A stretch of DNA of 64,000 nt from Alicyclobacillus sp. SO9 (GTDB taxonomy: Bacteria; Bacillota; Bacilli; Alicyclobacillales; Alicyclobacillaceae): assembly GCF_016406125.1 (NCBI RefSeq), contig NZ_CP066339.1, positions 248,001 to 312,000 of the forward strand, given 5' to 3'. Shown piece after piece: positions 28,601 through 36,471 of this stretch (position 1 is the first letter of the stretch; each line of letters opens with the position of its first letter). The position numbers and the translations under genes are program-made. The notes under the pieces are model-generated. The model was not told the DNA's origin and searched no databases. It saw nothing but the letters and a program-made list of their open reading frames with translations.

Positions 28601-29273
28601 TTGCGTAGGTTTTGGCAGTTGGTTTACAGATGAATTCCACGCGCAGTGTGGTGAAACGCTCAACTTGTGTCTGAGCGTTGAATGGACTCTCCACCTGTGT
28701 CTGTTTGGTGGAGCGAAACAGAGAAAGCAGGTGTTTCGACAGGTCTTTGGGCTTTATGGTCTCATTCGATGCTCTGGCGTTAGGACGACTTGCAAGACCT
28801 GGGAACAGGTTGGAGAGGGATCGGCTGTGTTCGTTAAACTCGTTAGACTCACTGCTCCCGCGGTATGCAATGGTTGCCCGGTTGTCACGGTCACTTTCAG
28901 GTGATTTGTTTGTACTGTAGGGGTCGGCAGGAAGCTCCTCTGTGAAGGCCGGGGAAGATATGGCCGGGAGCTTTTTTGCCTCGACAGCCAGAAGAACTGC
29001 TGCAATGTGCTTGCAGGCAGAATCGTACTCGCTGTACGCAGGACAATTGCAATATCCGTCAATGTAATCTTCTGCGATTTGGACTGCGACGCTGTATTTG
29101 CTCTTCCCTCGAACTTCAGCTATCCACTCGTAGCAGTCGTCAACGCTACCGTCCGTAATCATCATCAGGGAGGTAACGCGCCCCTCCTCAAAGTATCTGT
29201 TGCCTCTTGTATAATATGTCGAGCCGCACAACTGCTTAATGTCCGACTTTGTGAGTAAAGGTGTCATCTTCAT
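25608..29273 (-). CDS. SWIM zinc finger plus SNF2-family helicase
   Basis: A 1221-residue Swi2/Snf2 ATPase that probably remodels or translocates along nucleic acid. I place the start at 29273, downstream of GGAGG; an in-frame ATG at 29363 would add 30 residues. The SWIM motif (Cys75, Cys77, Cys87, His89) is N-terminal, a long variable middle follows, and the C-terminal third has motif I DDMGLGKT, DEAQ, LTGTPVENSLDDLWSI and the helicase C part ending AHRIGQKRNVQVIR. Two low-complexity insertions stand out: an Ala-rich stretch and a Ser-Glu-Gln-Gln-Pro-Ser-Lys repeat just after motif I, both encoded by short DNA repeats. It follows an IclR gene on the same strand by 138 bp. Confidence 0.92.
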   Translation of the reverse strand: MKMTPLLTKSDIKQLCGSTYYTRGNRYFEEGRVTSLMMITDGSVDDCYEWIAEVRGKSKYSVAVQIAEDYIDGYCNCPAYSEYDSACKHIAAVLLAVEAKKLPAISSPAFTEELPADPYSTNKSPESDRDNRATIAYRGSSESNEFNEHSRSLSNLFPGLASRPNARASNETIKPKDLSKHLLSLFRSTKQTQVESPFNAQTQVERFTTLRVEFICKPTAKTYARSDYLCLEMKVGPKQTYVVKKIREFLQAIKNDELYTFTPKFTYDPAQHRFDRNHLAVIHDLQAIHEQEAMFKEMAGYSSFSRYRSPMNDDRSLIIPPSAWPSLYPKLVQSSTQLMDNGRTKPLQVVTGNLPITASVTAKAKDMYALEVEGLTDLLFLPSYNSVVSSTAVHQLDAATLQQLEGLRSIMDAERMDEISFSTDSLESIMNEVLPQVKHIAETQVDETISNRVIEFPLEAKLYLDKETVVTATGTADELSALLQFTYGDIVIDPYYDEYSGNNPFAATSAGPANAASNAAFDATGHAPGHSAADIFANAGGREDHQILIRDWTKEEQILQMMDDCPFQQDSDSKSLYIDGEEEIYRFLFEQMPTLRELVQVYATSAVDSWMQPSSFTPRARVELDEKTNWLDVSFDMGDLDDTEILNILRSMIERKKYHRLANGSFLSLQDDSFRQVSDIIGNLGIQSTELSQSKMQLPALRALSLMEHQLSDGHPGWNVRLGKSLRRWLDNLRNPDNLETPLPQGIHATLREYQIFGYQWMKTMSKYGFGGILADDMGLGKTLQSISYLLSEREQASEQQPSKQRASEQRASEQQPSKQPALIVCPASLTFNWLNEIEKFTPSLTAVVASGTKSERQSILDSASQYDVIITSYPLLWRDIESYKDMLFSTLILDEAQAIKNPHTQTAQAVFQIRSNHRFALTGTPVENSLDDLWSIFHAVFPELLGGKTAFSELNSEAVTKRVRPFLLRRVKQDVLKELPEKIEMVHTAELTTDQKKHYMAYLTQLQNDTLKGLEQEGFQKGRIRILAGLTRLRQICCHPSLCIENYRGKSGKMEQLLELVDEYISSKQRMLIFSQFTSMLEILRKELTKRGIPYFYLDGQTPSKQRLQLCQDFNEGDAPVFLISLKAGGTGLNLTGADTVILYDLWWNPAVEQQAADRAHRIGQKRNVQVIRMVSKGTIEEKIYQLQDRKRHLIDSVVQANDEGLGALTEQDVRELLMI
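26815..26890 (-). repeat. In-frame tandem repeat encoding an SEQ/PSK-rich insert in the helicase
   Basis: Degenerate short repeats (GCTCGGACGCCCGTT-like on the plus strand) encode SEQQPSKQRASEQRASEQ. The insert lies between helicase motif I and the Ia region, within an otherwise conserved core, so it must form an exposed loop if the protein is active. Confidence 0.75.
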
Positions 29274-29410
29274 GGAATGGATGGGCCTCCTCTTACCTCT
29301 TACATCACGTGGTGCTACTGTGAACATACCTGATGAGGAGTGGAGGCGTCCAGTTCCATCCATAAAATGGACGGGAGTATCGGCGTTTCGATTCGTGGAG
29401 GAAGCATAGT

Positions 29411-30202
29411 CTAGCGTCGAATAGCCCTTCCAATCTCCTCGGCGGCTGTTTGGACCAGTTCCGAAAACCTGCGTATGTCGTCATTGTCATGCCGAAACAC
29501 GGGTGCCAGGATGGAGATTCCGCCGAGAAGTAGATTCGCTCCGCCAAGAATGGGAGCGGCAACAGCGAAGGCCCCTTCGTCAAGCTCCTCTTCGCTGTAG
29601 GCAAAGCCTTGATCACGGATGCTCTTCAACTCGGCCGCCAGTCCGTCTTCTTCATCCTTTGGCAGTTTCAGTCTTTCAATATAGTTCTCGCTGTTCTCGG
29701 GCTGCATAAAAGCCAACAGTACCTTCCGTGTTGCACCGCGGTGCAGCGGCCGGATGCTGCCTACTGTCGTAGTCAGTTTAATCTGACTTGGACTGTCCAG
29801 GGAGGAGATGCAGATGCCGTTGTGGGAAGCGGGATCGATCACTGTCAGACTGATGGTTTCCCGCGTATCCTTGGCCAACTGCTGCATCCACGGCCTGGAC
29901 GCCTGATTGAGCTCCAACTGAGGATTGGCCGACAATCCCAGCGTAAAAGCTGTCAGCCCCAGGCGGTATTTGCGCGTGGCAGGATTCTGGTAGAGGTAGC
30001 CGTACTCCACCAGCGTGGCCGTTAGGCGCGAAACCACAGTTGGCGGAAGCGAAAGCTGAGTGGACAGGTCCTTGATGCCCAGTTCGATGTCCTTGCCTGG
30101 CGCCGAATCTAGTCCTGAATTTGAGTCCAGCCCAGTCGCTCCGTCTCGGCTGTCGCCCTCTGACCCGGGTGTCCTTTGCGCTTGAAAGCAGTTGAGCACC
30201 AT
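29411..30202 (-). CDS. IclR family transcriptional regulator
   Basis: Winged-helix repressor/activator with a C-terminal effector-binding domain. The helix-turn-helix reads IKDLSTQLSLPPTVVSRLTATLVEYGYL and the effector domain runs from about residue 90 (ISLTVIDPASHNG...LHRGATRKVLLAF) to FSELVQTAAEEIGRAI. The ATG at 30202 starts in the middle of the usual first helix: the frame upstream continues as VSQTLARGL, a normal IclR beginning, but I find no ATG, GTG or TTG there; ATT is the only start-like codon. An Asp/Ser/Gly-rich insert lies between helix 1 and the recognition helices. It could regulate the adjacent acyl-CoA dehydrogenase gene, as is common. Confidence 0.8.
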   Translation of the reverse strand: MVLNCFQAQRTPGSEGDSRDGATGLDSNSGLDSAPGKDIELGIKDLSTQLSLPPTVVSRLTATLVEYGYLYQNPATRKYRLGLTAFTLGLSANPQLELNQASRPWMQQLAKDTRETISLTVIDPASHNGICISSLDSPSQIKLTTTVGSIRPLHRGATRKVLLAFMQPENSENYIERLKLPKDEEDGLAAELKSIRDQGFAYSEEELDEGAFAVAAPILGGANLLLGGISILAPVFRHDNDDIRRFSELVQTAAEEIGRAIRR

Positions 30203-30425
30203 CAGGCCTCTTGCCAGCGTCTGGGATACCCTGGTTTTGCTATTGAGGTTCGTCGAGCTGCTTGTCTTCTCTCCGCTAATTTTCCTCGAACTCCCTTCTA
30301 ACTGAGGGTTTTGTGAATCCCGACGTCCGGTCCGCCCGCTCCCTGGCCGCCCGACTCACTCCGCCTTGGCCGCCGCCCCGGGCTCCGCCAGCCCCGTCGC
30401 TGCCGGTCCAACTCCACTCGCCGAC

Positions 30426-31622
30426 TTATCCCTCCGGCGTCCAGCCTGGCAGCATCTTGTTCAACGTCTTGTCTTCCCGGTATCCTAACACATACTCGGC
30501 CTGCATAATGGTGTGGATTTCCCGTGTTCCTTCGTATATAACCAATGCTTTGGAGTTGCGCAGGAAGCGCTCAACCGGGTACTCGTTGGAGTAGCCGTAG
30601 GCGCCGTGAATCTGGACGGCATCTGACGCGCTTTCCCAAGCGACGTCGCAGGCGGTCCATTTGGCCAAGGAGGTCTCACGGGTGTTGCGGACGCCCTGGT
30701 TCTTCAGCCAGCCAGCGCGGTATACCAAGAGTTCGGAGGTTTGGAGGCCTTGTTCCATCTTCGCAATCATCTGCTGCACCAACTGATGTTTCCCGATTTC
30801 CACGCCGAACGTTTTCCGCTCATGCGCGTACTTGGTCGAGGCATCAAGGCACGATCTCGTTAATCCAACGGCCCCTGCAGCCACGGTGAAACGGCCGTTA
30901 TCAAGGGCTGACATGGCAATTTTGAAGCCTTCGCCTTCTTCGCCAACGCGGTTCTCCACGGGTACGCGGACATTCTCCAGAATCACTTCGCCCGTGTCGC
31001 CGCCGTGAATGCCCAACTTTCCCTTCATTGAGCGGGTGGTGACGCCAGGCCATTTGCGTTCCACGATGAAGGCGGTGATGCCCTTGTGTTTGGCTTCTGG
31101 GTTCACCGTGGCGAAGACCAGGATGTTGTCTGCGTAGTTGGCCATCGAGATCCACAGCTTCGATCCGTTCAACACATAGCTGTCCCCGTCCCGCACTGCT
31201 TTGGTCCGAATCGACCCAGCATCTGACCCCGCGTCCGCCTCGGTCAATGCAAAAGCTCCCAGTTCTTTGCCCTGTGCCTGCGGTACCAAATAGCGCTGCT
31301 TTTGCGCTTCCGTGCCCCATTGCAGCAAGGTCATGCTGTTCAAACCGGTGTGCACCGAGACTGCCGTGCGGTAGGCCGTATCGCCGTATTCCAGTTCGCT
31401 GCAGACAATGGCCAGTGCATTGTAGTCCATGCCGGCACCGCCGTACTCTTCCGGGATGCAGACACCCATCAGACCTAAATCGGCCAGCTTATGGATGACG
31501 GACATCTCCAAATGGTGCTGTTCGTCCCACTCTTGGATATAAGGGATGATTTCGTTTTTCGAGAATTTGCGAACCATGGACTGCAGTTCACGCTGTTCCG
31601 GGCTTAATGAAAAATCTAACAT
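30426..31622 (-). CDS. Acyl-CoA dehydrogenase
   Basis: FAD-dependent flavoenzyme that oxidises acyl-CoA thioesters. All domains are complete in 398 residues: N-terminal helices, the FALTEADAGSDAGSI flavin-binding stretch, the middle beta domain (KLWISMANYADNILVFA), and the C-terminal helices with IYEGTREIHTIM, whose Glu364 is the usual catalytic base. AAGGAGTG precedes the ATG. It overlaps by 7 nt the truncated CoA-transferase remnant, which suggests an ancestral pair that activated and oxidised an organic acid (glutarate-type pathways use such a pair). An IclR gene follows on the same strand. Confidence 0.92.
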   Translation of the reverse strand: MLDFSLSPEQRELQSMVRKFSKNEIIPYIQEWDEQHHLEMSVIHKLADLGLMGVCIPEEYGGAGMDYNALAIVCSELEYGDTAYRTAVSVHTGLNSMTLLQWGTEAQKQRYLVPQAQGKELGAFALTEADAGSDAGSIRTKAVRDGDSYVLNGSKLWISMANYADNILVFATVNPEAKHKGITAFIVERKWPGVTTRSMKGKLGIHGGDTGEVILENVRVPVENRVGEEGEGFKIAMSALDNGRFTVAAGAVGLTRSCLDASTKYAHERKTFGVEIGKHQLVQQMIAKMEQGLQTSELLVYRAGWLKNQGVRNTRETSLAKWTACDVAWESASDAVQIHGAYGYSNEYPVERFLRNSKALVIYEGTREIHTIMQAEYVLGYREDKTLNKMLPGWTPEG

Positions 31623-31795
31623 GACTTTAACACTCCTTCTTTTATCAACTGTTGAATTTGATTGTCCGAATAGCCTAGTTCCTCCGCAATTTCGTTTGTA
31701 TGTTCACCATGCCGCGGCGGCACCCGCCTGTACTCGATTGGCGATTCGGACAGTTTGAGCGGACTGGCTACGAGGCTCAGGTCGCCAAGCAGCCC
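31616..31795 (-). pseudogene. 3' remnant of a CaiB/BaiF-type CoA-transferase
   Basis: Fifty-nine sense codons and a stop read as the C-terminal end of a class III CoA-transferase: LLGDLSLVASPLKLSESP, then RVPPRHGEHTNEIAEELGYS, the usual closing motifs of this family. The frame is cut upstream by a TGA (31796-31798) and shares no homology beyond it, so about 330 residues are missing. The stop codon overlaps the acyl-CoA dehydrogenase start, as in an intact operon. Truncation occurs about 235 bp before the R3 repeat, so a repeat-associated rearrangement is a plausible cause. There is no start codon or ribosome site for a small protein. Confidence 0.72.
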
Positions 31796-32030
31796 TCATG
31801 TTAAGTTTTTTACTTCCTATAGTAGGATCATGTTTCCTATAAATGCAATTTTATTATAATCAACTGAAAATTCCAAGTTTATTTGCGAGCATACAACTAG
31901 GGTTGGGGGTAGGGAAGACTTAGCGGGGACATGAAGGCGACTTGACCGGGGACTTGGGCCGGCGGGGGTTGGGATGGGGTAGCCGGCGGTGAGAATGTGC
32001 GGGGCTGCGGAAGCCGGGCGAGGTGGCCCC

Positions 32031-32670
32031 GGCCGGAATAAGGATCGCAAACGACACTATTCAGGGTCCCTCTGAGCGATAGTGATCGCAAGGCTCCCTA
32101 TGGTTCGGGTGCTAAAAAGTTAAGGTCACAAATGATCACTATTGGATCGGCACCCACGAGGAGGCCCGGTGATAGGGCGCAACGGGATCACTAAATCTCG
32201 GATGGGCATGGCGATAATGATCCCTGCGATCACTATTGTAGGGCGGCACCGGGAATAGGGCGCGATGGGATCACTAAGTTGCGGCGGCGCGGGCGACGGG
32301 GGCCCGGTTGGGTCGGCGGGCGTGGGGGTTGGGATGAGGCAGCGGAATAGCGATCCCACAGGAGCTTATCCGGCGAGATTTGCGGTGATTTAGCAGAATA
32401 AGCCTCTCTGAAGAGTCTATTTGTGCGATATCCTCCGGATATCGTGTTATTTGAGGTGATAACGATCCGTGAAGGGCTTATTTGGTATCGATTCAGTAAA
32501 AACATCGAATAAGCACTTGGCAGGCTCTTATTTCACGTACGTAGGCGTTGCGTTCATGCGTATAGGCGTTCGCGGTTGCGCGGGTGCATAGGTGTGCGGG
32601 TGCACGGTTCAAATCGGTTCAAATCGGTTCAAATCGGTTCAAATCGGGCGGGTCAAACCCGGCCGGTCCA
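32031..32670. repeat. Composite hairpin repeat R3, copy A
   Basis: About 640 bp with three parts. The first resembles R1: ATAGTGATC, GATCACTAT and ATAGGG arms recur (for example 32131-32140 and 32236-32244). The second resembles R2: GATCCCACAGGAGCTTAT (about 32350-32369), AATAAGCC, a CGATATCC/GGATATCG stem with TCC loop (32426-32444), and GAATAAGC/GCTCTTATT near the end. The third is a tandem 10-mer GGTTCAAATC (about 32606-32646) with a GGGTCAAACCC cap. The flanks (31796-32030 and 32671-32793) hold no gene. It is in the same orientation as copy B at 37368. Confidence 0.88.
32606..32646. repeat. 10-bp tandem array GGTTCAAATC
   Basis: Four perfect copies terminate R3 copy A. R3 copy B has three, so this array varies in copy number within the genome. 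Confidence 0.9.
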
Positions 32671-32793
32671 CAGACAACTAGTGAACACTCGGCGGCTGAC
32701 TGACAAGAAGAGGGGAGGGTAACGATCGTAGCAACCCTGTTGTGGCTGAGTTGGATTAAAGTCGGTAACGGACAGCATTCTTGACACATAGCT

Positions 32794-33081
32794 CTAGTAT
32801 TGCCTTCTATAGAAAAGCAAATAGAAAAATTGAATCAGATTAACTGCAACGACAAGGAAGACAACAGAGTTTTGAAATTGTAAATAGCTTAAATGGAGAT
32901 ACTGGTTAGCGAAGTACAAGAGAGCCCAGCCGCCAAGGAGGAATGGGAAAGCACTAGAGCGTGATTTGTAGAGAATCATCTTGCCTCGCTCGTCACGTCC
33001 TTCGTTGGCCGATAAGCGGCGAGAGTATAAAAATGATGCGAGATATAAAATTACTGCAGAGACTGCAAGCCATTTCATCAT
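32794..33081 (-). CDS. Small membrane protein paired with an XRE regulator
   Basis: A 95-residue protein with three predicted helices (about residues 3-18, 44-62 and 69-90). I do not recognise a precise family, but small membrane proteins directly following a compact XRE regulator are a common gene pair in Firmicutes. The ATG follows directly on the regulator's stop codon and its AGGAGG site lies inside the regulator's last codons, so the two are translationally linked. A role as the target or sensor of the regulator is an inference. Confidence 0.6.
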   Translation of the reverse strand: MMKWLAVSAVILYLASFLYSRRLSANEGRDERGKMILYKSRSSAFPFLLGGWALLYFANQYLHLSYLQFQNSVVFLVVAVNLIQFFYLLFYRRQY

Positions 33082-33300
33082 CTATACATCCTCCTCGTAC
33101 TGAAAAACGTCATTTATATCTTTACTAAATAATTGGGCGATTTGGAAAGCAAGTATAAGAGACGGACTGTATCTATTAGCTTCCATGGATATAACAGTCT
33201 GTCGGCTTATACCGAGCAGTTCTGCTACTTTCTTTTGAGACCATCTTCTTTCAGCTCGCAACACCGCTAGTCGATTTGTTAGTTTGCCTTTTCGATCCAT
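33082..33300 (-). CDS. XRE-family helix-turn-helix regulator
   Basis: A compact 72-residue Cro/C1-type DNA-binding protein. The helix-turn-helix reads WSQKKVAELLGISRQTVISMEANRYSPSLILAFQIAQLF, near perfect for the YozG/YvaO-like group. No dimerisation or effector domain is present. The ATG at 33300 has GAGG 8 nt upstream; an ATG at 33306 is too close to that site. It is the first gene of a two-gene minus-strand operon with a membrane protein. Such short XRE proteins usually autoregulate the operon. Confidence 0.85.
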   Translation of the reverse strand: MDRKGKLTNRLAVLRAERRWSQKKVAELLGISRQTVISMEANRYSPSLILAFQIAQLFSKDINDVFQYEEDV

Positions 33301-33826
33301 TACCATCGCCTCAGATTCACAGTAACATTTTTCTTACATAATGTCAAAAATAAATTACATATGAATGTTGGATACAAAAACCTATAGGCATATAGACAGA
33401 CAGTAATTAGTCGATTTTGAAAGTCTTTTTATTCCATCAATATGCTGTCAAGACACCACTTCCCTTGAACTCTTAGGAAAATACCTTGAAATAGAGGGAT
33501 TGGATTCTATAATCCGTAAAATAAAACAGGAGTTCGTGTGGCTGTGTCTCCTCGTTTCACAAAGCGTAAATGTTACCATCGTAGAAGAAGGAGATGCTTG
33601 CTGTAACCACAGCAACAGAACTAAAAGTAAGTCCGGAATCAGTTTAATCTAATCTTGTTTGATCCCAATCCAAATTAAATCACATCCAACCCGGTCCAGC
33701 TAAATCAAATCGCACATTCAGGTTCGTGTCTACTAAAACTAAGTTCATTTTGCGTTTTGGAGAGAACCAAACGGCCTCTTTTTCGATCCTAAAGAATGAA
33801 AGGATGAAAGGGTAAAAGAGGAGAGA
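33301..33826. other. Intergenic region upstream of the sigma-factor fusion gene
   Basis: AT-rich, divergent between the XRE operon and the sigma-factor gene. No gene of credible size was found. Several AATC-rich stretches (33640-33720) recur (for example CCAATCCAAATTAAATC) without clear periodicity. Promoters for both flanking genes must lie here, but no single match is convincing. Confidence 0.4.
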
Positions 33827-35539
33827 GTGGTGAATGGCATGAAACACATGCAAGACATGAATCACATGAAAGACGTGCAAAACGTGACGGTACCGCAGTT
33901 AGTCAAAGCTTGCCGTAACGGGAAAACTGAGGCTTGGACTAGTTTGGTTCAGTTGATTCGTCCGAGGGCAGTTCATTGGGCGCATCAGTTTCTTAGGGAT
34001 GGGGACAGTGCAGAAGATGTCGTACAGGATAGCCTGCTTCTTGCTGCTCGTCACATGAAGGAACTACGAAGCATTGAGGCCTTTGAGAGTTGGTTCTTTC
34101 AAATAGTAAAAACGCAAGCCTTTCGTTTCTTGAAGAGAGACCGGAAGCATCACACAGAAGTGATGAGTGAAATCAGAGATGACTCGAACCTTGAGTCCAC
34201 TGAGTTGTTGAAAATGGATTTTGAACGGGCTTTTGCTCAATTGTCCCAAGAGTTGCAAGAGGTATTTCTGCTGACCCAAATCCACCAGTGGACAGTCAGG
34301 GAAGCAGCAGAATTCTTGAGTATTCCTTTGGGAACTGTTAAGTCGAGATTGTCTAGGGCACGGAAACAGTTACAAGCATTTTTTTATAGCGAGGAGGAAA
34401 ATTACGAAGCGAACGTAAAGCATGACGGCGTGTCCCGGGATGAACTATTTGGAAGCCTCCTAAAGAGTCTCCGAGACAAAACAGACGTCCCTCGCCAATT
34501 GGTGAAGGATACTCTGGCAGCGACGTGGGCGACACTCAACAACATGAAGTTTGAATTGGTTCGAAATTGGGTCATTGATGAGGCAGGTGCAGAGGAGAGA
34601 CATCAGGTTGTTCAATACACTTGGATGGCACCGGATTGGTTGCGTATGGACACTGAAAATGCGGACATGGGGAGAGTCAGTACGGTCATCCATGGTCGAC
34701 GGATGCGAACTTGGTTCGAGTCTTCCAATGCAGTTCACCAAATGCAGTTCCCCAATACCATGGACCCGGAATTCATTTTAGTGTATCTGTGGAGAGAACT
34801 TCTCTCACGCCCCAATCTCGTTGTTCTATCCACCAACGAAGCCGAACCATGGCACCTTTGGTGTCCGGGACTGTCAGAAACCAGCCATGATGAAACTGGT
34901 GTTCATTTCTGGATAGATCCTTCCAATGGTCTCCCCACCGGCATCGAATACTGGTCAGAACGAGGATGTGTGTTTCGAGAAGAGATAAATCGTGTTGAGT
35001 GCAATGGTCATGTCACCAGACGTATGTTTGACTTACCATCGGATACACGAAAGCTAAAAATACCCTCGTTCAATGAACTTCTAGGCGGGATCGGAACTAA
35101 AGTAGCTTTGGCAGATGCGGTAAAGGCATGTCCGTTCTGTTTAATGGGGTTGGATATGAACGAGATTAGGAAACTTGGAATACAGGAATCGATTGAGGTT
35201 CGGAGTTACTACAAGGGCAGTGAATGGTCGGTCAGGTACGGTCCTCCGACTCCTTCGCGAGAGATACTACGAGGTGCGCCAGTTGTCACGTTATGGCAGG
35301 CTGAACAAGCAACCGACGACGTTCTTCGTCACTGGGGTTGGGATAAACCCAGTGACCCGCAGCCTGAGTTGGGAGTTGTGGCGAAGAGTCGAAGCAATGT
35401 TACGTCCAAACTTGTTTTATCGGACCTTTATTGGGAACAGAATGGTCATCCGTATATGATGACGGCTTCGGCATTGACTGTTGAAGAGTTAGTTGCACTG
35501 ACCAGCCGTGTCGAGGAACTGTCAATCAACTCTTTGTGA
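33827..35539 (+). CDS. ECF-type sigma factor with a long C-terminal domain (LolA/DUF4367-like)
   Basis: Region 2 occupies residues about 22-105 (DSAEDVVQDSLLLAARHM, then FESWFFQIVKTQAFRFLKR) and region 4 about 138-187 (EAAEFLSIPLGTVKSRLSRARKQL); these are normal for ECF sigma factors that direct RNA polymerase. Normal ECF proteins stop near 190, but this one continues for about 380 residues with no transmembrane helix. The extension contains strands resembling the LolA/RseB-like fold (VVQYTWMAPDWLRMDT, MRTWFESSNAVHQM) and ends in DUF4367-like SALTVEELVALTSRVEEL. That fold normally sits on extracytoplasmic anti-sigma or sporulation proteins. A CxxC (CPFC) is present mid-extension. The start is GTG at 33827 or 33830 after AGAGGAGAG. 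Confidence 0.78.
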   Translation: MVNGMKHMQDMNHMKDVQNVTVPQLVKACRNGKTEAWTSLVQLIRPRAVHWAHQFLRDGDSAEDVVQDSLLLAARHMKELRSIEAFESWFFQIVKTQAFRFLKRDRKHHTEVMSEIRDDSNLESTELLKMDFERAFAQLSQELQEVFLLTQIHQWTVREAAEFLSIPLGTVKSRLSRARKQLQAFFYSEEENYEANVKHDGVSRDELFGSLLKSLRDKTDVPRQLVKDTLAATWATLNNMKFELVRNWVIDEAGAEERHQVVQYTWMAPDWLRMDTENADMGRVSTVIHGRRMRTWFESSNAVHQMQFPNTMDPEFILVYLWRELLSRPNLVVLSTNEAEPWHLWCPGLSETSHDETGVHFWIDPSNGLPTGIEYWSERGCVFREEINRVECNGHVTRRMFDLPSDTRKLKIPSFNELLGGIGTKVALADAVKACPFCLMGLDMNEIRKLGIQESIEVRSYYKGSEWSVRYGPPTPSREILRGAPVVTLWQAEQATDDVLRHWGWDKPSDPQPELGVVAKSRSNVTSKLVLSDLYWEQNGHPYMMTASALTVEELVALTSRVEELSINSL

Positions 35540-35559
35540 AAGGCTGCAACACCGAGGAA

Positions 35560-35620
35560 TTAGAGGCCAACAAGAAGGCTAGCTCTAGCTGGCCTCTAAC
35601 TGGCCTCTAACTGGCCTCTA
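35560..35620 (+). repeat. Tandem TGGCCTCTAAC repeat with an inverted partner
   Basis: TTAGAGGCCA (35560-35569) is complementary to each of three successive TGGCCTCTA units (35590, 35601 and 35612). One left arm can therefore pair with any of three right arms. It lies 20 bp after the sigma-fusion gene and lacks a T-tract. Possible roles are an mRNA end structure or a terminator-like element; neither is shown. Confidence 0.6.
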
Positions 35621-35800
35621 GCACTATGCAGACATAGGTGTGTGTCCGGCCTTGGGTACTAGAGTGTGGATCATTATCTACCGTGGTACACTGTGGACAA
35701 AGACAATGACAAAGAAATGGCAGAAGGCTTCCTAACAAAAAGGCACTGTGCGAATCGTACAATTGTGACGGATTTACGGCATGAGAGGAGGATTTTCAAA

Positions 35801-36220
35801 GTGAAGATTGGAGAGTTGAGGGCGAAACTAAAGTCCATGGACAAGTCCGAGTTAGCGGAGTTGGTGGTTCAGATATATAAAGAGATCCCCAGAAGAGTCA
35901 TTGAGGAGAAATTGATTGACGATTTGATTGAAGACCGCGAACTATTTTTGGAAACAAGACGCGGTGAGCGAGAGGCTGATAGGGAATACAAGCAAGCCAT
36001 GAAAGAGGAGAACGTCACGCACATTGCTGCGATGCAAAAGTGGAAGTCTTTTCCGGAGTACGCCCGTAATTTGATTTTGAACAACGTATGGTGTACCCGC
36101 TGCTTGGACGTTCGGGGTCTGACACGTTACACTGTTGAACCGTCAGGACCGGATATTGTCCTGCGAGGGAATTGCCCTGTATGCAATCACGAAGTGGCTC
36201 GCACTGTCGAGATTGAGTAG
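35801..36220 (+). CDS. Small zinc-ribbon protein, unknown function
   Basis: A 139-residue protein. GAGAGGAGG stands before the GTG at 35801; upstream in-frame codons to 35666 have no start with a ribosome site. The N-terminal 35 residues are helical (MDKSELAELVVQIYKEIPRR). A charged, probably coiled-coil middle follows (residues 36-80). The C-terminus has two knuckles, Cys98-Cys101 and Cys125-Cys128, forming a zinc ribbon. No enzymatic motif is visible. Zinc ribbons of this type bind nucleic acid or act as protein-contact modules; which applies here is not known. It sits between the sigma-fusion gene and a decayed operon, within the block bracketed by R3. Confidence 0.65.
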   Translation: MKIGELRAKLKSMDKSELAELVVQIYKEIPRRVIEEKLIDDLIEDRELFLETRRGEREADREYKQAMKEENVTHIAAMQKWKSFPEYARNLILNNVWCTRCLDVRGLTRYTVEPSGPDIVLRGNCPVCNHEVARTVEIE

Positions 36221-36231
36221 CTGTGTTCTAT

Positions 36232-36471
36232 CTAAGGCAGCTTGCCAGAGACACGAAGGGCTACACGGATGGTTTCAAGGACCGAGCAAATATCGCGGGC
36301 GGCAAAATTAGAGACTCTTCCGTGACTTGTCTTCAATGGATTTGGCTCATCATGCTGGTGGAAATATAGCCATCGATGATGTCGGCGAACTCATTCCACG
36401 TAATCCCAGTCGGTGGGGACGAGGAGCGGATTTGGTATATGCTTCTCCACATAGTCGCTGTATCTGCTCAT
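36232..36471 (-). pseudogene. Decayed partner gene (ATGA-coupled, interrupted by stop/frameshifts)
   Basis: An ATG at 36471 overlaps the stop of the upstream helix-turn-helix gene (ATGA). It opens 26 codons (MSRYSDYVEKHIPNPLLVP, then TDWDYVE) before an in-frame TGA at 36393-36391. Protein-like sequence continues in other frames: NEFADIIDGYISTSMMSQIH, then a stretch ending FAARDICSVLETIRVALRV and SGKLP with a TAG at 36234. The pieces read as one ancestral protein of about 80 residues broken by several small deletions. A 5-bp slippage at a GGAAT repeat would explain the first shift. The product family is unknown; in this position a toxin or effector partner is a guess only. Confidence 0.55.

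Noticed and set aside
36391-36393. In-frame TGA in the decayed partner gene as a selenocysteine or readthrough codon
   Set aside because: No SECIS-like hairpin could be drawn immediately after it, and protein-like sequence resumes better in another frame, which favours small deletions.
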